Position numbers and translations under genes: made by a program
The notes under the pieces: generated by a model
Databases searched by the model: none
What the model saw: only the letters and a program-made list of their open reading frames with translations
What the model was told of the DNA's origin: nothing
Source of the DNA: CF-39 sp035651155
GTDB lineage: Bacteria > Chloroflexota > Limnocylindria > P2-11E
DNA length: 64,000 bases
Direction of reading: 5' to 3'
Assembly: GCA_035651155.1 (NCBI GenBank)
Contig: DASRGG010000002.1
Location: forward strand, 124,001 to 188,000
In this document: positions 17,454-26,025 of the stretch, piece after piece
How the letters are laid out: each line of letters starts with the position of its first letter
Numbering within the stretch: the stretch's first letter is position 1

Positions 17454-18224
17454 GGCCGAGCGAGGGGAGCGCCGAACGTCGGCGCGGGAGCGACGAAGGC
17501 TTCGAAGCCGGATGTGCAGGCCGACTGCAGATCGGCGTCGATCGCGAAGGCCTCGTATCCGGCGACATCCTCCATGAACGCGAGCCCGGCGCGGCCCATC
17601 GCGAACGCTGCCGTCGCGTAGGCGTCAGCGGCGACGATGTCGGGCCCGAGCACCGTGACGCTCACGAGCTCGGTCGCAACGCGTCCGGTGTGCGGGTCGC
17701 GGATGTGTGCGCCCTTCTCGTACGTACCCGACGTCGCGACGGCGAGATCGCGCGCGGAGACGACGTGCGCCACGCGCTCACGCAAGACCGGGTGGCGGAT
17801 CCCGACGCGCCACCCGCCGCCGGCCGGCCGCTCGCCGCTCGCATACACGTCGCCCGCGCCGTCGACGAAGTAGGAGCGCTGGCCGGCGTCGTTGATGAGC
17901 TCGCACGCGCGAGCGATGGCCCAACCCCTTCACGAGCCCGCACGGGTCGAGCCGGCCCTCGCTCCACGCCGAGAAGTACCCGTCCGTCGACGCCTGGTAC
18001 GTCCGGCAGAGCTCGAGGACAGCTCGGATGTCGGGACCGGCGTCGCGCTCGGCGAGCGTCCACGCGTTGATGCGGCTCACCGCGCTGTCGGCGATGAACG
18101 GGCTGAAGGTGCGGTCGATCTGCCGCAGACGATCGAAGATCGCGTCGAAGAGCTCTCCGCCCGTTGCCCCCGGGACGTCGACCGTGAACGGCATGCCGCC
18201 CATCACGGCCTCCGTTCGCCGCAT
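17450..18224 (-). pseudogene. apbE: ApbE-like FAD:protein FMN transferase with a frameshift
   Basis: About 258 residues if read through one frameshift. The first part (18224 to about 17926) reads RRTEAVMGGMPFTVDVPG and IDRTFSPFIADSAVSRIN. The second part (about 17925 to 17450) resumes at WAIARACELINDAG and contains the metal-binding DAYATAAFAMG. At 17925-17926 the minus strand has GGGGTTGGG where a single T would restore the family motif DPCGLVKGWAIARA. ApbE attaches FMN to a threonine of proteins such as the one encoded directly upstream. No signal peptide is visible. The break could be a sequencing or assembly error, since everything else is conserved. Starts TGATG-coupled to the FMN-binding gene. 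Confidence 0.75.
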
Positions 18225-19354
18225 CAGGGCTGTTCGACTCCCGCCGCGCGCATCGCCGTCTCCAGTGAGGCCATGTACGCCCGGCTCGTGTACGTCGCGC
18301 CGGACAGCACGTCGAACTGCGCGCCCTGCGCGGAGATCGCCCGCTTGCGCAGCCACGGCTCGACCGCGTTGCTGATCGTCTTCGATCGCTTCGTGGCGGA
18401 CGGCATGGCCAGCGGCTCCACGTCGGTGATGCGCCCGCCGGAGAGGACGACCCGAACCCGGGCGCTCCCATACGGCGTCTCGATGGCCTCACCCTCCACC
18501 GTCATCGTCGCCCCGGCCATGCCGGCGGGCGGCGTCGCCGTAGGGGCGGCCGCGACGGATGCCGGCGCGCTCGCCCGCGCGACGCCGCGCGTCGTGGCCG
18601 CCGCGGCGCGCTCCCGTGACGGCGGCGCGGGTGCGAGCTTGACCATTCCGAGCAGGTACGCGGCAACGACCAGCGCGGCGACGCCGGCGGTCGCGCCGTG
18701 CGGCCGGCCAGCGGCCACGATCGAGCGCCACACGGACGGGACGCGCGCGGCGAGGAGGATGCCGAGGACGACGGCCTCGAGCGCCGTCCAGTACGCCACC
18801 GCCAGGGGCGCGTCCACGAAATCGCTCCCCGTCGCGATCTCATGGGGGACGGCGAGGAGCACCGCCGCGTACATATAAAGGTGGAGCGCGCGCCACGTCG
18901 GCCACGCGATGCGGTGCCGCAAGCGCTCGAGCGAGATGATCGTGAGTCCCGTCAGGAGGAGGAAGCCGGCGACGGCCGCGACCATGCCCTCGTAGTGAGC
19001 GACGAGCAGCCCGAGCTCGGTGAGCGGATCCACGCGGTCCTGCATCCCGTAGCCGACGATTTGAGTGAGCACGTGCGCCGCGATGAGGCCGAACGCCGCG
19101 TACGCGTTCCAGGTGTGCGCGGACCGCAGGGCATCCTTTGCGAACGCGGCGACGAGCCAGGTCACGTGCGTGCGCAGGACGAGCTGTGCCAGCAGGAGGT
19201 AGGTGCCGAGCAGCGCCGTGAGCCGGCCCGCGGCATTGAGGGCGCCGGCGAGGCCGGCGGGCGCGGACGACGCGAGCCCGTACCACCAGAGCAGCACCAC
19301 GGCGGCGCCGTTAGCGATGAACAGCGCGAGGTACAGGCGCCCGAGCCGGGTCAC
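18224..19354 (-). CDS. Ferric-reductase-like membrane domain fused to FMN-binding domain
   Basis: 376 residues from a GTG that overlaps the previous stop (GTGA). The first 225 residues contain about six transmembrane helices of the ferric-reductase-like heme b fold with helix histidines (SAHTWNAYAAFGLIAAHV, ALHLYMYAAVLLAVPHE). After an alanine-rich linker comes an FMN_bind domain ending in SGATYTS, the site at which ApbE links FMN to threonine. Such proteins move electrons across the membrane to extracytoplasmic flavin (NosR, NqrC, RnfG and Fre-type relatives). The ApbE gene follows directly, as expected for a flavinylation pair. Confidence 0.87.
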   Translation of the reverse strand: MTRLGRLYLALFIANGAAVVLLWWYGLASSAPAGLAGALNAAGRLTALLGTYLLLAQLVLRTHVTWLVAAFAKDALRSAHTWNAYAAFGLIAAHVLTQIVGYGMQDRVDPLTELGLLVAHYEGMVAAVAGFLLLTGLTIISLERLRHRIAWPTWRALHLYMYAAVLLAVPHEIATGSDFVDAPLAVAYWTALEAVVLGILLAARVPSVWRSIVAAGRPHGATAGVAALVVAAYLLGMVKLAPAPPSRERAAAATTRGVARASAPASVAAAPTATPPAGMAGATMTVEGEAIETPYGSARVRVVLSGGRITDVEPLAMPSATKRSKTISNAVEPWLRKRAISAQGAQFDVLSGATYTSRAYMASLETAMRAAGVEQP

Positions 19355-19755
19355 GCCTCGCCGAGCGCGATGCGGAGCGCGTCCCACGGGAGGAGCGCGC
19401 AGCGCAGGCGTGCCGGATAGACGCGGACCGACGCGAGCGGCGCGAGACCGGGCGGCAGCGCCGCGGAGCTCCCGAGGTCACGGCGCAGCACGTCGGCGAG
19501 ATCGCGTGCGGCGCTCACGGAGAGCCCCTGGACCGTGCGAGCGAGGAGCGACGCCGAGCCGCGAGTGAACACGCACCCGCGCGTGCGCTGGGCGATGCCC
19601 ACAATGCGCCCCCCCTCGTCATCGAGGTCGAGGTCGACCTCGTCGCCGCATACGGGGTTCGCCGAGTGCGCGGTCCGCCGCGGCGAAGCCAGCCTCCCCT
19701 CGCCGTGCGCACGACGGGCCTCGGCGACGAGATCGTCCGCATAGACCGGAGTCAC
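19351..19755 (-). CDS. SufU/NifU-type Fe-S scaffold-like protein
   Basis: 134 residues starting at a GTG that overlaps the preceding TGA. All three cysteines of the SufU family are present, in NPVCGDEVDL, RTRGCVFTRGSASLL and RLRCALLPWDAL. SufU proteins bind zinc and accept sulfur from SufS, or act as Fe-S scaffolds. No sufS or other suf gene is present, so this copy is embedded in a redox operon, perhaps to serve its polyferredoxin or GltD-like members. It is slightly shorter than usual SufU because the insert between the second and third cysteine is compact. Confidence 0.78.
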   Translation of the reverse strand: MTPVYADDLVAEARRAHGEGRLASPRRTAHSANPVCGDEVDLDLDDEGGRIVGIAQRTRGCVFTRGSASLLARTVQGLSVSAARDLADVLRRDLGSSAALPPGLAPLASVRVYPARLRCALLPWDALRIALGEA

Positions 19756-20213
19756 AGGCCCACCTCGGGGAGGACGACGGTGACCGTCTCGTCGGTGGCG
19801 CCGCGGACGACGTGGATCATGAGCCGCCACGATCCCGGCATCGCGAACGACAGCGGCATCTGGTAGCAGTTCTCCCGCAGGACGCCGTGCTCCACGGTGT
19901 GGCCGTGGTCCATGTCAATCGAGGCGTAGTCGACGAACACGTCGGCCTCGGTCTGGCGACCCTCGGCGTCGAAGACGGAGACGCGCAGCTGGCCGGTTTC
20001 CGCAAGAGGGACCGGCGAGAGCGTGATGGTGGCCCAGCCGCTGCGCAGTGGCACGCGGCCGCCGTTGGCGATCGGCCGCATCACCGCGCCGTCGCCCGCG
20101 AGGATGGTGATGTCCTTGCCCCCTCCCGCGGCGGGTGCGGACGCCGGCGCGGAAACGGCTGTCGTAGTGCACGCGCTCGCGATGACGGCCGCGAGGAGAG
20201 CGAGGACCTTCAC
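19752..20213 (-). CDS. Lipoprotein with FixH/YtkA-like domain
   Basis: 153 residues from GTG (overlapping the DsbD-like stop, GTGA). A short lipoprotein-like signal (VLALLAAVIASAC) precedes an alanine-rich linker and an Ig-like beta domain: VPLRSGWATITLSPVP, ADVFVDYASIDMDHGH and ENCYQMPLSFAMPGSWRL. The DMxHGH and Y-x-x-x-F-x-M-x-G-x-W pattern is typical of YtkA/FixH proteins, which are linked to copper handling and oxidase assembly. Its place in a copper-protein operon fits a role as periplasmic copper carrier or chaperone; this is inference. Confidence 0.65.
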   Translation of the reverse strand: MKVLALLAAVIASACTTTAVSAPASAPAAGGGKDITILAGDGAVMRPIANGGRVPLRSGWATITLSPVPLAETGQLRVSVFDAEGRQTEADVFVDYASIDMDHGHTVEHGVLRENCYQMPLSFAMPGSWRLMIHVVRGATDETVTVVLPEVGL

Positions 20214-21505
20214 CGGACGGCGCCCGCAAGACGCGCGATCGTGTCGCTCATCACGTGCGACGTCCCGGTCACGAGGAGCACGCCGTACGCACCCATGATC
20301 CCCGCGCTCAGGAGCGTGAGCGCGGGCGTGACGCGCTCGAGCCGCGTGAGGAGCGGCAGAACGCGCGCCATCGCCATGGCGGCGACCACCAGCGGCACGG
20401 CGATGCCGAGCGAGAAGACGAAGAGGATCGCCGCTCCGACGAACGGCGACGCGGACGTGACGACGTAGGTGAACATCCCAAGCACCACCGCCGCACCGAA
20501 GCAGGTCATGCAGCCCGTGGCGAACGCGAGTCCGAGCGCGACCGTGCCGAGGCCGCGCCGCGGCTTCGGCGACGTCGTGGGCATGTGACAGACGAGCGGC
20601 CGCCGCGCGCGAAGCGCGAGGCGCGCGGCCATCGCGATGATGACCAGGCCGGCCGCGAACGTCAGCGGCTGCCGCGCGGCTTGGAAGAGCGCCGTACCCG
20701 ACACCGATTGCGCGGCGAAGCCGGCGGCGAGCCCGGCGAGCGTGTACACGATCACGATGCCCGAGACGAACAGGACCGCGGTGCGCAACACGGCGCCGTC
20801 GGCCCGTCCCTCCCGGGCCTGGTCGAAGGACAGACCGGCGACGCTCGGCAGGAAGTACGCAGTGAGCTGGAAGAGGCACGGCCACATCGAGGCGAGCATC
20901 CCGCCCATGAGCGCGAGGAGCAGTGGGATCGAAAGACCACCGCCGGCCGCCGCGGCGCCGGCGCCGCCGAACGGGTGCTGCCAGCGGAGGTCGCCGACCG
21001 CGCCGGCCAGGCTGAGCTCGGCGGCGGCGACGCTCGCTGACGCGAGCGGATGCGACGCATCGCTATAGGTGAGCACGACCGTGCGGTGATGGTCGCTGTC
21101 GAACACGGTATCCACGCTCACGGGCGCGTACGGTCGGCCGTCGATGATCATGTCCGGCCTCGGGACCACCGGAAGCTCGCCGTAGTGGATGTCCTGAGAG
21201 AGGATCAGCACGATATCGCCGCTCGCCGCATAGCGCTCGGCGAGCGCGGCCTGTCCGGTCATGCGGAAGTACGCGGGTGTCGCGAGGATGGCCTGGATGT
21301 CCATGTTGCCGTCGTCGGCGACCGCGCGGCGCTCGACGTCGTCGATGACGGTCTGCGCGGACGGAACGACGACCGCGGGCGCCGGAGCGGGGCTGTTGAG
21401 CAGGATGGCGATCGATGCGAGCGCGGCCGCGAGCATCCCGCCGATCAGCACAAGCGTGATCGGCACCCGAGGTCTGGACGCGGCGCGCGTCGCCATCCAG
21501 CTCAT
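20210..21505 (-). CDS. DsbD/CcdA-like transmembrane thiol reductant transporter
   Basis: 431 residues. A signal-anchor helix is followed by an extracytoplasmic region of about 150 residues and then a CcdA-type membrane domain of about six helices. The two redox cysteines of the family are in MWPCLFQLTAYFLPS (near 218) and ATGCMTCFGAAVV (near 340). Proteins of this type pass electrons from cytoplasmic thioredoxin to periplasmic thiols for cytochrome c and CuA maturation. The N-terminal part has no recognisable DsbD alpha cysteines. It abuts the upstream cupredoxin gene with no gap and is GTGA-coupled to the following one. Confidence 0.82.
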   Translation of the reverse strand: MSWMATRAASRPRVPITLVLIGGMLAAALASIAILLNSPAPAPAVVVPSAQTVIDDVERRAVADDGNMDIQAILATPAYFRMTGQAALAERYAASGDIVLILSQDIHYGELPVVPRPDMIIDGRPYAPVSVDTVFDSDHHRTVVLTYSDASHPLASASVAAAELSLAGAVGDLRWQHPFGGAGAAAAGGGLSIPLLLALMGGMLASMWPCLFQLTAYFLPSVAGLSFDQAREGRADGAVLRTAVLFVSGIVIVYTLAGLAAGFAAQSVSGTALFQAARQPLTFAAGLVIIAMAARLALRARRPLVCHMPTTSPKPRRGLGTVALGLAFATGCMTCFGAAVVLGMFTYVVTSASPFVGAAILFVFSLGIAVPLVVAAMAMARVLPLLTRLERVTPALTLLSAGIMGAYGVLLVTGTSHVMSDTIARLAGAVR

Positions 21506-21979
21506 CTACTTGACCGTCACCGTGACCGGCGGGACGTCCTTGTGATACGAGCACTGCAGCTTGAACGTGCCGGGCTTGGTCGGCGCCGTCCAGGTCCACG
21601 AGATGGTCTGGCCCGCGTCGAAGTCCGGGCTCACGAGGGAGATGTCCTGACCGACGCCGACCATGTTGTGCTTCTCGTCGCCGTTGTTCGTCAGGATGAA
21701 TTCGATCTTTTCGCCCGGCTTCACCTCGAGCGTCGAGATGCTGTAGAGGCTGTTCGTCGCGGTGACGGTGATCTTGCGTGCCGCGCCGGCAGCGGCGGGC
21801 GCGGATGCGGCCGGCGCCGCGGACGCCGCGGGCTTTGAGGCCGAGGCTTGGGTGGCTGCCGCGGTGGTGGGGGCGGCCGCGGTGGTGGGCTGTGTCGTCG
21901 CTGCCGGAGCGGATGACGCTCCCCCACACGCCGCAAGGGCGAACATGCCGGTGATCGCGGCGATCGCGAGCTTCTTCAC
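21506..21979 (-). CDS. Lipoprotein cupredoxin
   Basis: 157 residues from GTG with GGAGG 6 nt upstream. A lipoprotein signal ending FALAACGG is followed by an alanine/threonine-rich linker of about 50 residues, then a cupredoxin barrel. The type 1 copper ligands appear as histidine in DEKHNMVGVG and cysteine plus histidine in LQCSYHKDV. No methionine follows at the usual axial position, so the axial ligand is missing or different. Probable outer-face electron carrier. It lies between the beta-propeller gene and the DsbD-like gene. Confidence 0.8.
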   Translation of the reverse strand: MKKLAIAAITGMFALAACGGASSAPAATTQPTTAAAPTTAAATQASASKPAASAAPAASAPAAAGAARKITVTATNSLYSISTLEVKPGEKIEFILTNNGDEKHNMVGVGQDISLVSPDFDAGQTISWTWTAPTKPGTFKLQCSYHKDVPPVTVTVK

Positions 21980-22001
21980 GTCATACCTCCGTTGATGGAT
22001 C

Positions 22002-22030
22002 GGGGTGCCCTCGGCGACCGAGGGCACCCC
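22002..22030 (-). terminator. Perfect 13-bp hairpin inside the electron-transfer operon
   Basis: GGGGTGCCCTCGG, a CGA loop and its exact complement lie between the beta-propeller stop and the cupredoxin start. No T-run follows on either strand, so it may be an mRNA-processing or attenuating hairpin rather than a full terminator. Confidence 0.5.
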
Positions 22031-22042
22031 TCCTGAGTCCGC

Positions 22043-23503
22043 CTACTTGACCGCCGCTGCCTTCTCCTTCATGAGCTTGGCCTGCGCGGCTTGGGGTCCG
22101 AGCATGTCCGCGAGGAGCTCGCCGTTCCAGCTGCCGTCGTACTTGACGAAGCCGCCGGAGTGCGTGTTCCCACCGTTCGGCGTCCTGATGTAGGCCTTGA
22201 CCTTGTAGGTGTTGAGGTCGAGGACGATGATCTCGTTCCCGCCCATGTTGCTGACCCACATCTCGTTGACGCTCGGGTCGGGGTGCAGGATCGCGTGGTC
22301 GACGCTCGCCACGACGCCGCCGGATTCCTCGTTTCCGCTGAGCACGATCGGCATCTCGGTGAGGCCTTTCGGGGCCGCCTGCTGGAAGGTCTTCGTGTTG
22401 ATCACACCGAGGACAGCGCCACGGTTGTGGCTGCCCTCACCCTTGCCGACGACGAAGAGGAGCGTTTCGTCCCAGTTGAGCCGCGCACCGTAGGGCCCGG
22501 CGACGCCGGCGCTCGTCTTGCCGACGATCTCGTTCGTCGCGTTGTCGATCTTGAACACCTTGGAGTTCTCCGCGTCCACGACGTAGGTCCACTTGCCGTC
22601 CGTCGTGTTCACGATGCCGATGGGGTGGTTGCCGGTCCCGTGGATGACCGTGGCGACCTTCTTCTCGATGTCCCACTTCGCGATCGAGGCGGCGTAGGAC
22701 GCGGCCTCACGGATCTCGGGAGCGCCCATCGAGATGTAGATGTACTTGCCGTCCGGTGACGGCGCCGTGAAGGGGTGGCCCATCGGGCGAACGTCATCGA
22801 AGGTGATCGCCTGGACGACCTTGTTGTCGTTCTTCGGGTCGAGCAGGAAGTGCGGACCGCCCGTCGCGCCGAAGCCCATGTCCAGGATGACGCGATCGTT
22901 TCCCTTCGAGTCCTTGAACGCGCCGACGTGGTGCAGCCGCTGGGTCGGGTGCTGCAGCACCTTGTCGAGCTTGAGGGTCTTCGAGTTGATGATGAAGATC
23001 AGGTTGCGCACTTCCTTCGTCGCGGCCACCTGATCGCCGAACATCATGTAGAACCACTTCCCGTCCGGCGAGATGCCGACGGTGTGCGAGGACTGCGTCA
23101 CCTGTTCGCCGAGGTCGTACACGCGAGACGCGACGACCTCCTTGCTGTAGGCGTCGATGATGTACAGGCCGGCGCCGTCGATCTTCGCGCCGGTCGGCTG
23201 CGGGGCCTTTCCCATGCTCGTGACGAAGACGGTGGGGTGCTTGACCTGATCCCAGGCCGCGTCCCCGGACGAGTCGAACTTCGTGAGCAGCTTCAAGTTC
23301 CCGCGAATGGCCTCGGTGGTCTCCCATCCGGTCGGCTGGGCACCGCTCGGAGCAGGCGCGAGCTGGGCGGACTGGATCGTGGTGCTGTTCGTGGTAACGG
23401 TCTGCGGTCCCGGCGACGCGGTCGGCGCCGCCGATTGGCACGCCCCGGCCACGATCGCGAGCGCCGCGCCGATCGCGAGGGTCTTCAGTGCGTGTCGCTT
23501 CAT
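22043..23503 (-). CDS. Lipoprotein beta-propeller (YVTN/NosZ-superfamily-like), histidine at blade entries
   Basis: 486 residues. A lipoprotein-like signal (ALAIVAGACQS) and a low-complexity linker precede a beta-propeller of about seven blades. A histidine stands at the start of most blades: KHPTVF, SSHTVGIS, RLHHVGAF, GGPHFLLD, PMGHPFTA, GNHPIGIV, SVDHAILH and NTHSGGFV. A histidine at this position is frequent in YVTN propellers and also forms the CuZ cluster in nitrous-oxide reductase. Unlike NosZ there is no C-terminal CuA domain; instead separate cupredoxin and CuA genes flank it. Function unknown: an extracytoplasmic metal-binding or binding-platform protein is likely. AAAGGA precedes the ATG. 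Confidence 0.7.
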   Translation of the reverse strand: MKRHALKTLAIGAALAIVAGACQSAAPTASPGPQTVTTNSTTIQSAQLAPAPSGAQPTGWETTEAIRGNLKLLTKFDSSGDAAWDQVKHPTVFVTSMGKAPQPTGAKIDGAGLYIIDAYSKEVVASRVYDLGEQVTQSSHTVGISPDGKWFYMMFGDQVAATKEVRNLIFIINSKTLKLDKVLQHPTQRLHHVGAFKDSKGNDRVILDMGFGATGGPHFLLDPKNDNKVVQAITFDDVRPMGHPFTAPSPDGKYIYISMGAPEIREAASYAASIAKWDIEKKVATVIHGTGNHPIGIVNTTDGKWTYVVDAENSKVFKIDNATNEIVGKTSAGVAGPYGARLNWDETLLFVVGKGEGSHNRGAVLGVINTKTFQQAAPKGLTEMPIVLSGNEESGGVVASVDHAILHPDPSVNEMWVSNMGGNEIIVLDLNTYKVKAYIRTPNGGNTHSGGFVKYDGSWNGELLADMLGPQAAQAKLMKEKAAAVK

Positions 23504-23575
23504 GTGTTGCCGTCCTTTCTCTCGTTCTGGGTAGCCTCCACGCGTTCGGTGCGCGTCTTCACCCCTCCATAGGCA

Positions 23576-24304
23576 TCACTGCTTGTCGAGAGACTCGAGG
23601 TACTTGATGACCGCCTCGATCTCTTCGTCGCTGAGCTTCAAGAAGGTCATGAGCGCCGCCCCGCCCGCGAGCGCGTCGCGGAGCTTCCGTTCCGTCGCGC
23701 CGCGGATGTTCGGCGCGACCGTGCCGCTCTTCGTGGTCTGACCACGAGCGTCCGGACCGTGGCACGACTGGCAGCCGTCGCCACCGGCCGTCTCGAACAC
23801 CTTCTTCCCGAGAGCGATCTGCGCCGCGTCCGCGCCTCCCACGGCATCGGGCGCTGCGCTCGCCGAGCCGTCGCCGGCACCCGGCGGCGACGCCAGGCCA
23901 GGCGTCGCGGCGGCGGCCACGCCTGTGCCCACGACGAGCGTCGCGGTCATCTTCGCGTGATTGACGCCGCAGGCGACGTTGCACTTCAGGCGCAGCTCGC
24001 CATCGCCCGTCGCGCGGAACTCGAGACGCACCCAGTGTCCGGGCAGGATGAGATCCGACTCGAGCCGCAGCGAGGGGATGTACAGGCTGTGCGCGACGTC
24101 CGCGCTCGTGATGCGCAGGCGAACGATCTGGCCGTTCTTGACCGCGATCGTCGAAGGCGACCAGCCGCCGTTCTCGTACTGCCGCGCGACGACGGTGATC
24201 TCGTCCGGCGCGTGCTGCGTGCGGTCGTACGCGAACGCGGCCGCCGGCACGCCGACGATCGCGAAGAGCGCGAGGACGACGGCCGCGATCTCGAGGCGCT
24301 TCAT
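23576..24304 (-). CDS. CuA cupredoxin fused to cytochrome c
   Basis: 242 residues. After a signal peptide (VVLALFAIVGVPAAAFA) comes a COX2-like cupredoxin domain with an exact CuA binding set: histidine in VAHSLYI and CNVACGVNHAKM (C-x3-C-x3-H-x2-M). A flexible linker leads to a cytochrome c domain with CQSCH near 180 and a probable methionine ligand in ALMTFLKLSDEEI. This is the plan of subunit II of caa3 oxidases, but the usual transmembrane hairpin is absent and no subunit I gene is present in the window. Its ATG overlaps the GltD-like stop (ATGA). Confidence 0.88.
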   Translation of the reverse strand: MKRLEIAAVVLALFAIVGVPAAAFAYDRTQHAPDEITVVARQYENGGWSPSTIAVKNGQIVRLRITSADVAHSLYIPSLRLESDLILPGHWVRLEFRATGDGELRLKCNVACGVNHAKMTATLVVGTGVAAAATPGLASPPGAGDGSASAAPDAVGGADAAQIALGKKVFETAGGDGCQSCHGPDARGQTTKSGTVAPNIRGATERKLRDALAGGAALMTFLKLSDEEIEAVIKYLESLDKQ

Positions 24305-26025
24305 CCGGCGGTCCTCCCGAGGCTTCGCAGGATGTCGCGAGCGGCACGCCGACCGGCGGCCATCGCGTGCACGACGGTCTTCGGACCGGTGACGACGTCG
24401 CCGACCGCCCAGACCCTGTCCCGCGCGGTGCGCCCGCGCATCAGGTCGGCGACGATCAGGCCGCGCTTGTCGCTGCGCACGCCGTTCAGAGCCGGCAGCA
24501 CGGTCCGGTAACCGAGCGCGCAGACGACCGTGTCGGCCGGGAGCTCGAAGTCGCTACCGGGGATCGGCGCGATCTGCGAGCGGCGGCCGGCGTTCGGGCG
24601 GAGCGCTCGCGTCTCGATGAACCGCACTCCTCGGACGCGGCCGTCCTCGGTGCCGAGGATCGCGATGGGCGTCGCCCACGACCGGATCGTGACTCCTTCG
24701 GACCGAGCGCTCTGGACCTCGTCGTGGCGTGCCGGCATCTCGTCCTCGCCGCGCCGGTAGACGACGGTGACCTCCGGCACGGTGCCGTTCGTCCGCAGCC
24801 GCACCAGCGTCTGCGCGGCGTCCATCGCGGTGTTCCCGCCACCGATCACCACACAGCGGGGACCGACGATCGGGATCGTCGCACCGGGCACGTTCGCCCT
24901 GCTCCGCTTCACGGCGGTGAGCAGCTCCTTCGCCTGCCACACCCCACGAAGCTCCTTCCCGGTCACGGGGACCGGAACGGACCCCTGCGTGCCGAGGGCG
25001 AGCACGACCGCGGCGTTCGACGCGGCGAGCTCCTCGAGCTGCAGATCCCGTCCGAGCTCCCGGCCGAAGCGGAACCGGACACCGCGCCGCTCGAGGTCCG
25101 CGATCTCGCGGGACAGCACGCGCGGTGGAAGGCGGAACTCGGGAATGCCCCAGGCGACCGCGCCACCGGCGACCGGGTTCGTGTCGATGACCTCGACGCT
25201 GCAGCCCGCGTCCGCGAGGTCGCCGGCCGCGGCGAGGCCCGCCGGGCCGGCGCCGACGACCGCGATGCGGGGACCGGCCGTCCCGGCTGTCGTGGTCCCG
25301 GTGGACACGGGATCGGCGGCGCGAGCGGCGTCCGCGACGTAGCGCTCGAGGCGGCCGATCTGCACCGATTCGCCACCGTTCCTCAGGACGCATGCACCCT
25401 CGCATTGACGATCGACGTCGCACACGCGTCCGCAGATCGCGGAGAATGCGTTCGTACGCCGCAGCACCGCGAAGCTGCCGCGCACGTCGCCCCTGGCGAG
25501 AAGGTCGACGAACCGCGGGATGTCGTTGCCCGCGGGGCACGCGGCCTGACACGGGGGCTCAGGGCAACGAACGCAGCGGTCGGCCTCGACGAGCGCTTCG
25601 GCATCCGAGAATCCCGCGTCGATCTCGTCGAAGCTGCGCGCGCGAACGCCCGCATCGAGCACGCGGTGCTCCGCGCGAGGCGGCGCCGCCGCGCCGATGG
25701 GACGACGAGGGTATTCGCCGCCGCCGAAGGGCAGCTTCACCCCGTCGCGATCGTCGACGCCCGGATGTGGGATGCGGCGGTGCGCCGCGCGCGCCTCCGC
25801 GAGCTCGAGGACGCGTCCGGCACCGAGGCGGTGCAGCGCATCGACGGCCGCCGGACGCTCGGCCGGCGCGAGCATCATGCTCACGAGGACCGGCCCATGT
25901 CCGTCTTCCATTCGACCGACACGGCCAGGCGCGAGCCCCGACGAGATCGCCTCGGCGATGGCGCGGTCGGCTTCGGCTCCTGTGTCGAAGCTCGCGACGA
26001 CAGTGGTCGCGGTCTCGATGGTCAT
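24301..26025 (-). CDS. GltD-like NAD(P)H oxidoreductase with N-terminal stress-protein-like domain
   Basis: 574 residues. Residues 1-80 resemble the small general-stress-protein domain (VVASFDTGAEADRAIAEAI). From about 130 the glutamate-synthase beta architecture follows: Fe-S segments CVRCPEPPCQAACP and CGRVCDVDRQCEGAC, an FAD loop VVGAGPAGLAAAGDLADAG and an NADPH loop VIGGGNTAMDAAQTLV. Proteins of this type supply NAD(P)H electrons to partner subunits. Here the likely partner is the polyferredoxin encoded just upstream (ATGA overlap), suggesting an NAD(P)H-to-membrane electron input. A longer upstream open frame exists, but the overlap with the previous stop supports ATG at 26025. Confidence 0.88.
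   Translation of the reverse strand: MTIETATTVVASFDTGAEADRAIAEAISSGLAPGRVGRMEDGHGPVLVSMMLAPAERPAAVDALHRLGAGRVLELAEARAAHRRIPHPGVDDRDGVKLPFGGGEYPRRPIGAAAPPRAEHRVLDAGVRARSFDEIDAGFSDAEALVEADRCVRCPEPPCQAACPAGNDIPRFVDLLARGDVRGSFAVLRRTNAFSAICGRVCDVDRQCEGACVLRNGGESVQIGRLERYVADAARAADPVSTGTTTAGTAGPRIAVVGAGPAGLAAAGDLADAGCSVEVIDTNPVAGGAVAWGIPEFRLPPRVLSREIADLERRGVRFRFGRELGRDLQLEELAASNAAVVLALGTQGSVPVPVTGKELRGVWQAKELLTAVKRSRANVPGATIPIVGPRCVVIGGGNTAMDAAQTLVRLRTNGTVPEVTVVYRRGEDEMPARHDEVQSARSEGVTIRSWATPIAILGTEDGRVRGVRFIETRALRPNAGRRSQIAPIPGSDFELPADTVVCALGYRTVLPALNGVRSDKRGLIVADLMRGRTARDRVWAVGDVVTGPKTVVHAMAAGRRAARDILRSLGRTAG

Noticed and set aside
17778..18356. Two separate ApbE-related genes
   Set aside because: The halves join exactly at a conserved motif with one extra base, so it is one gene with a frameshift.
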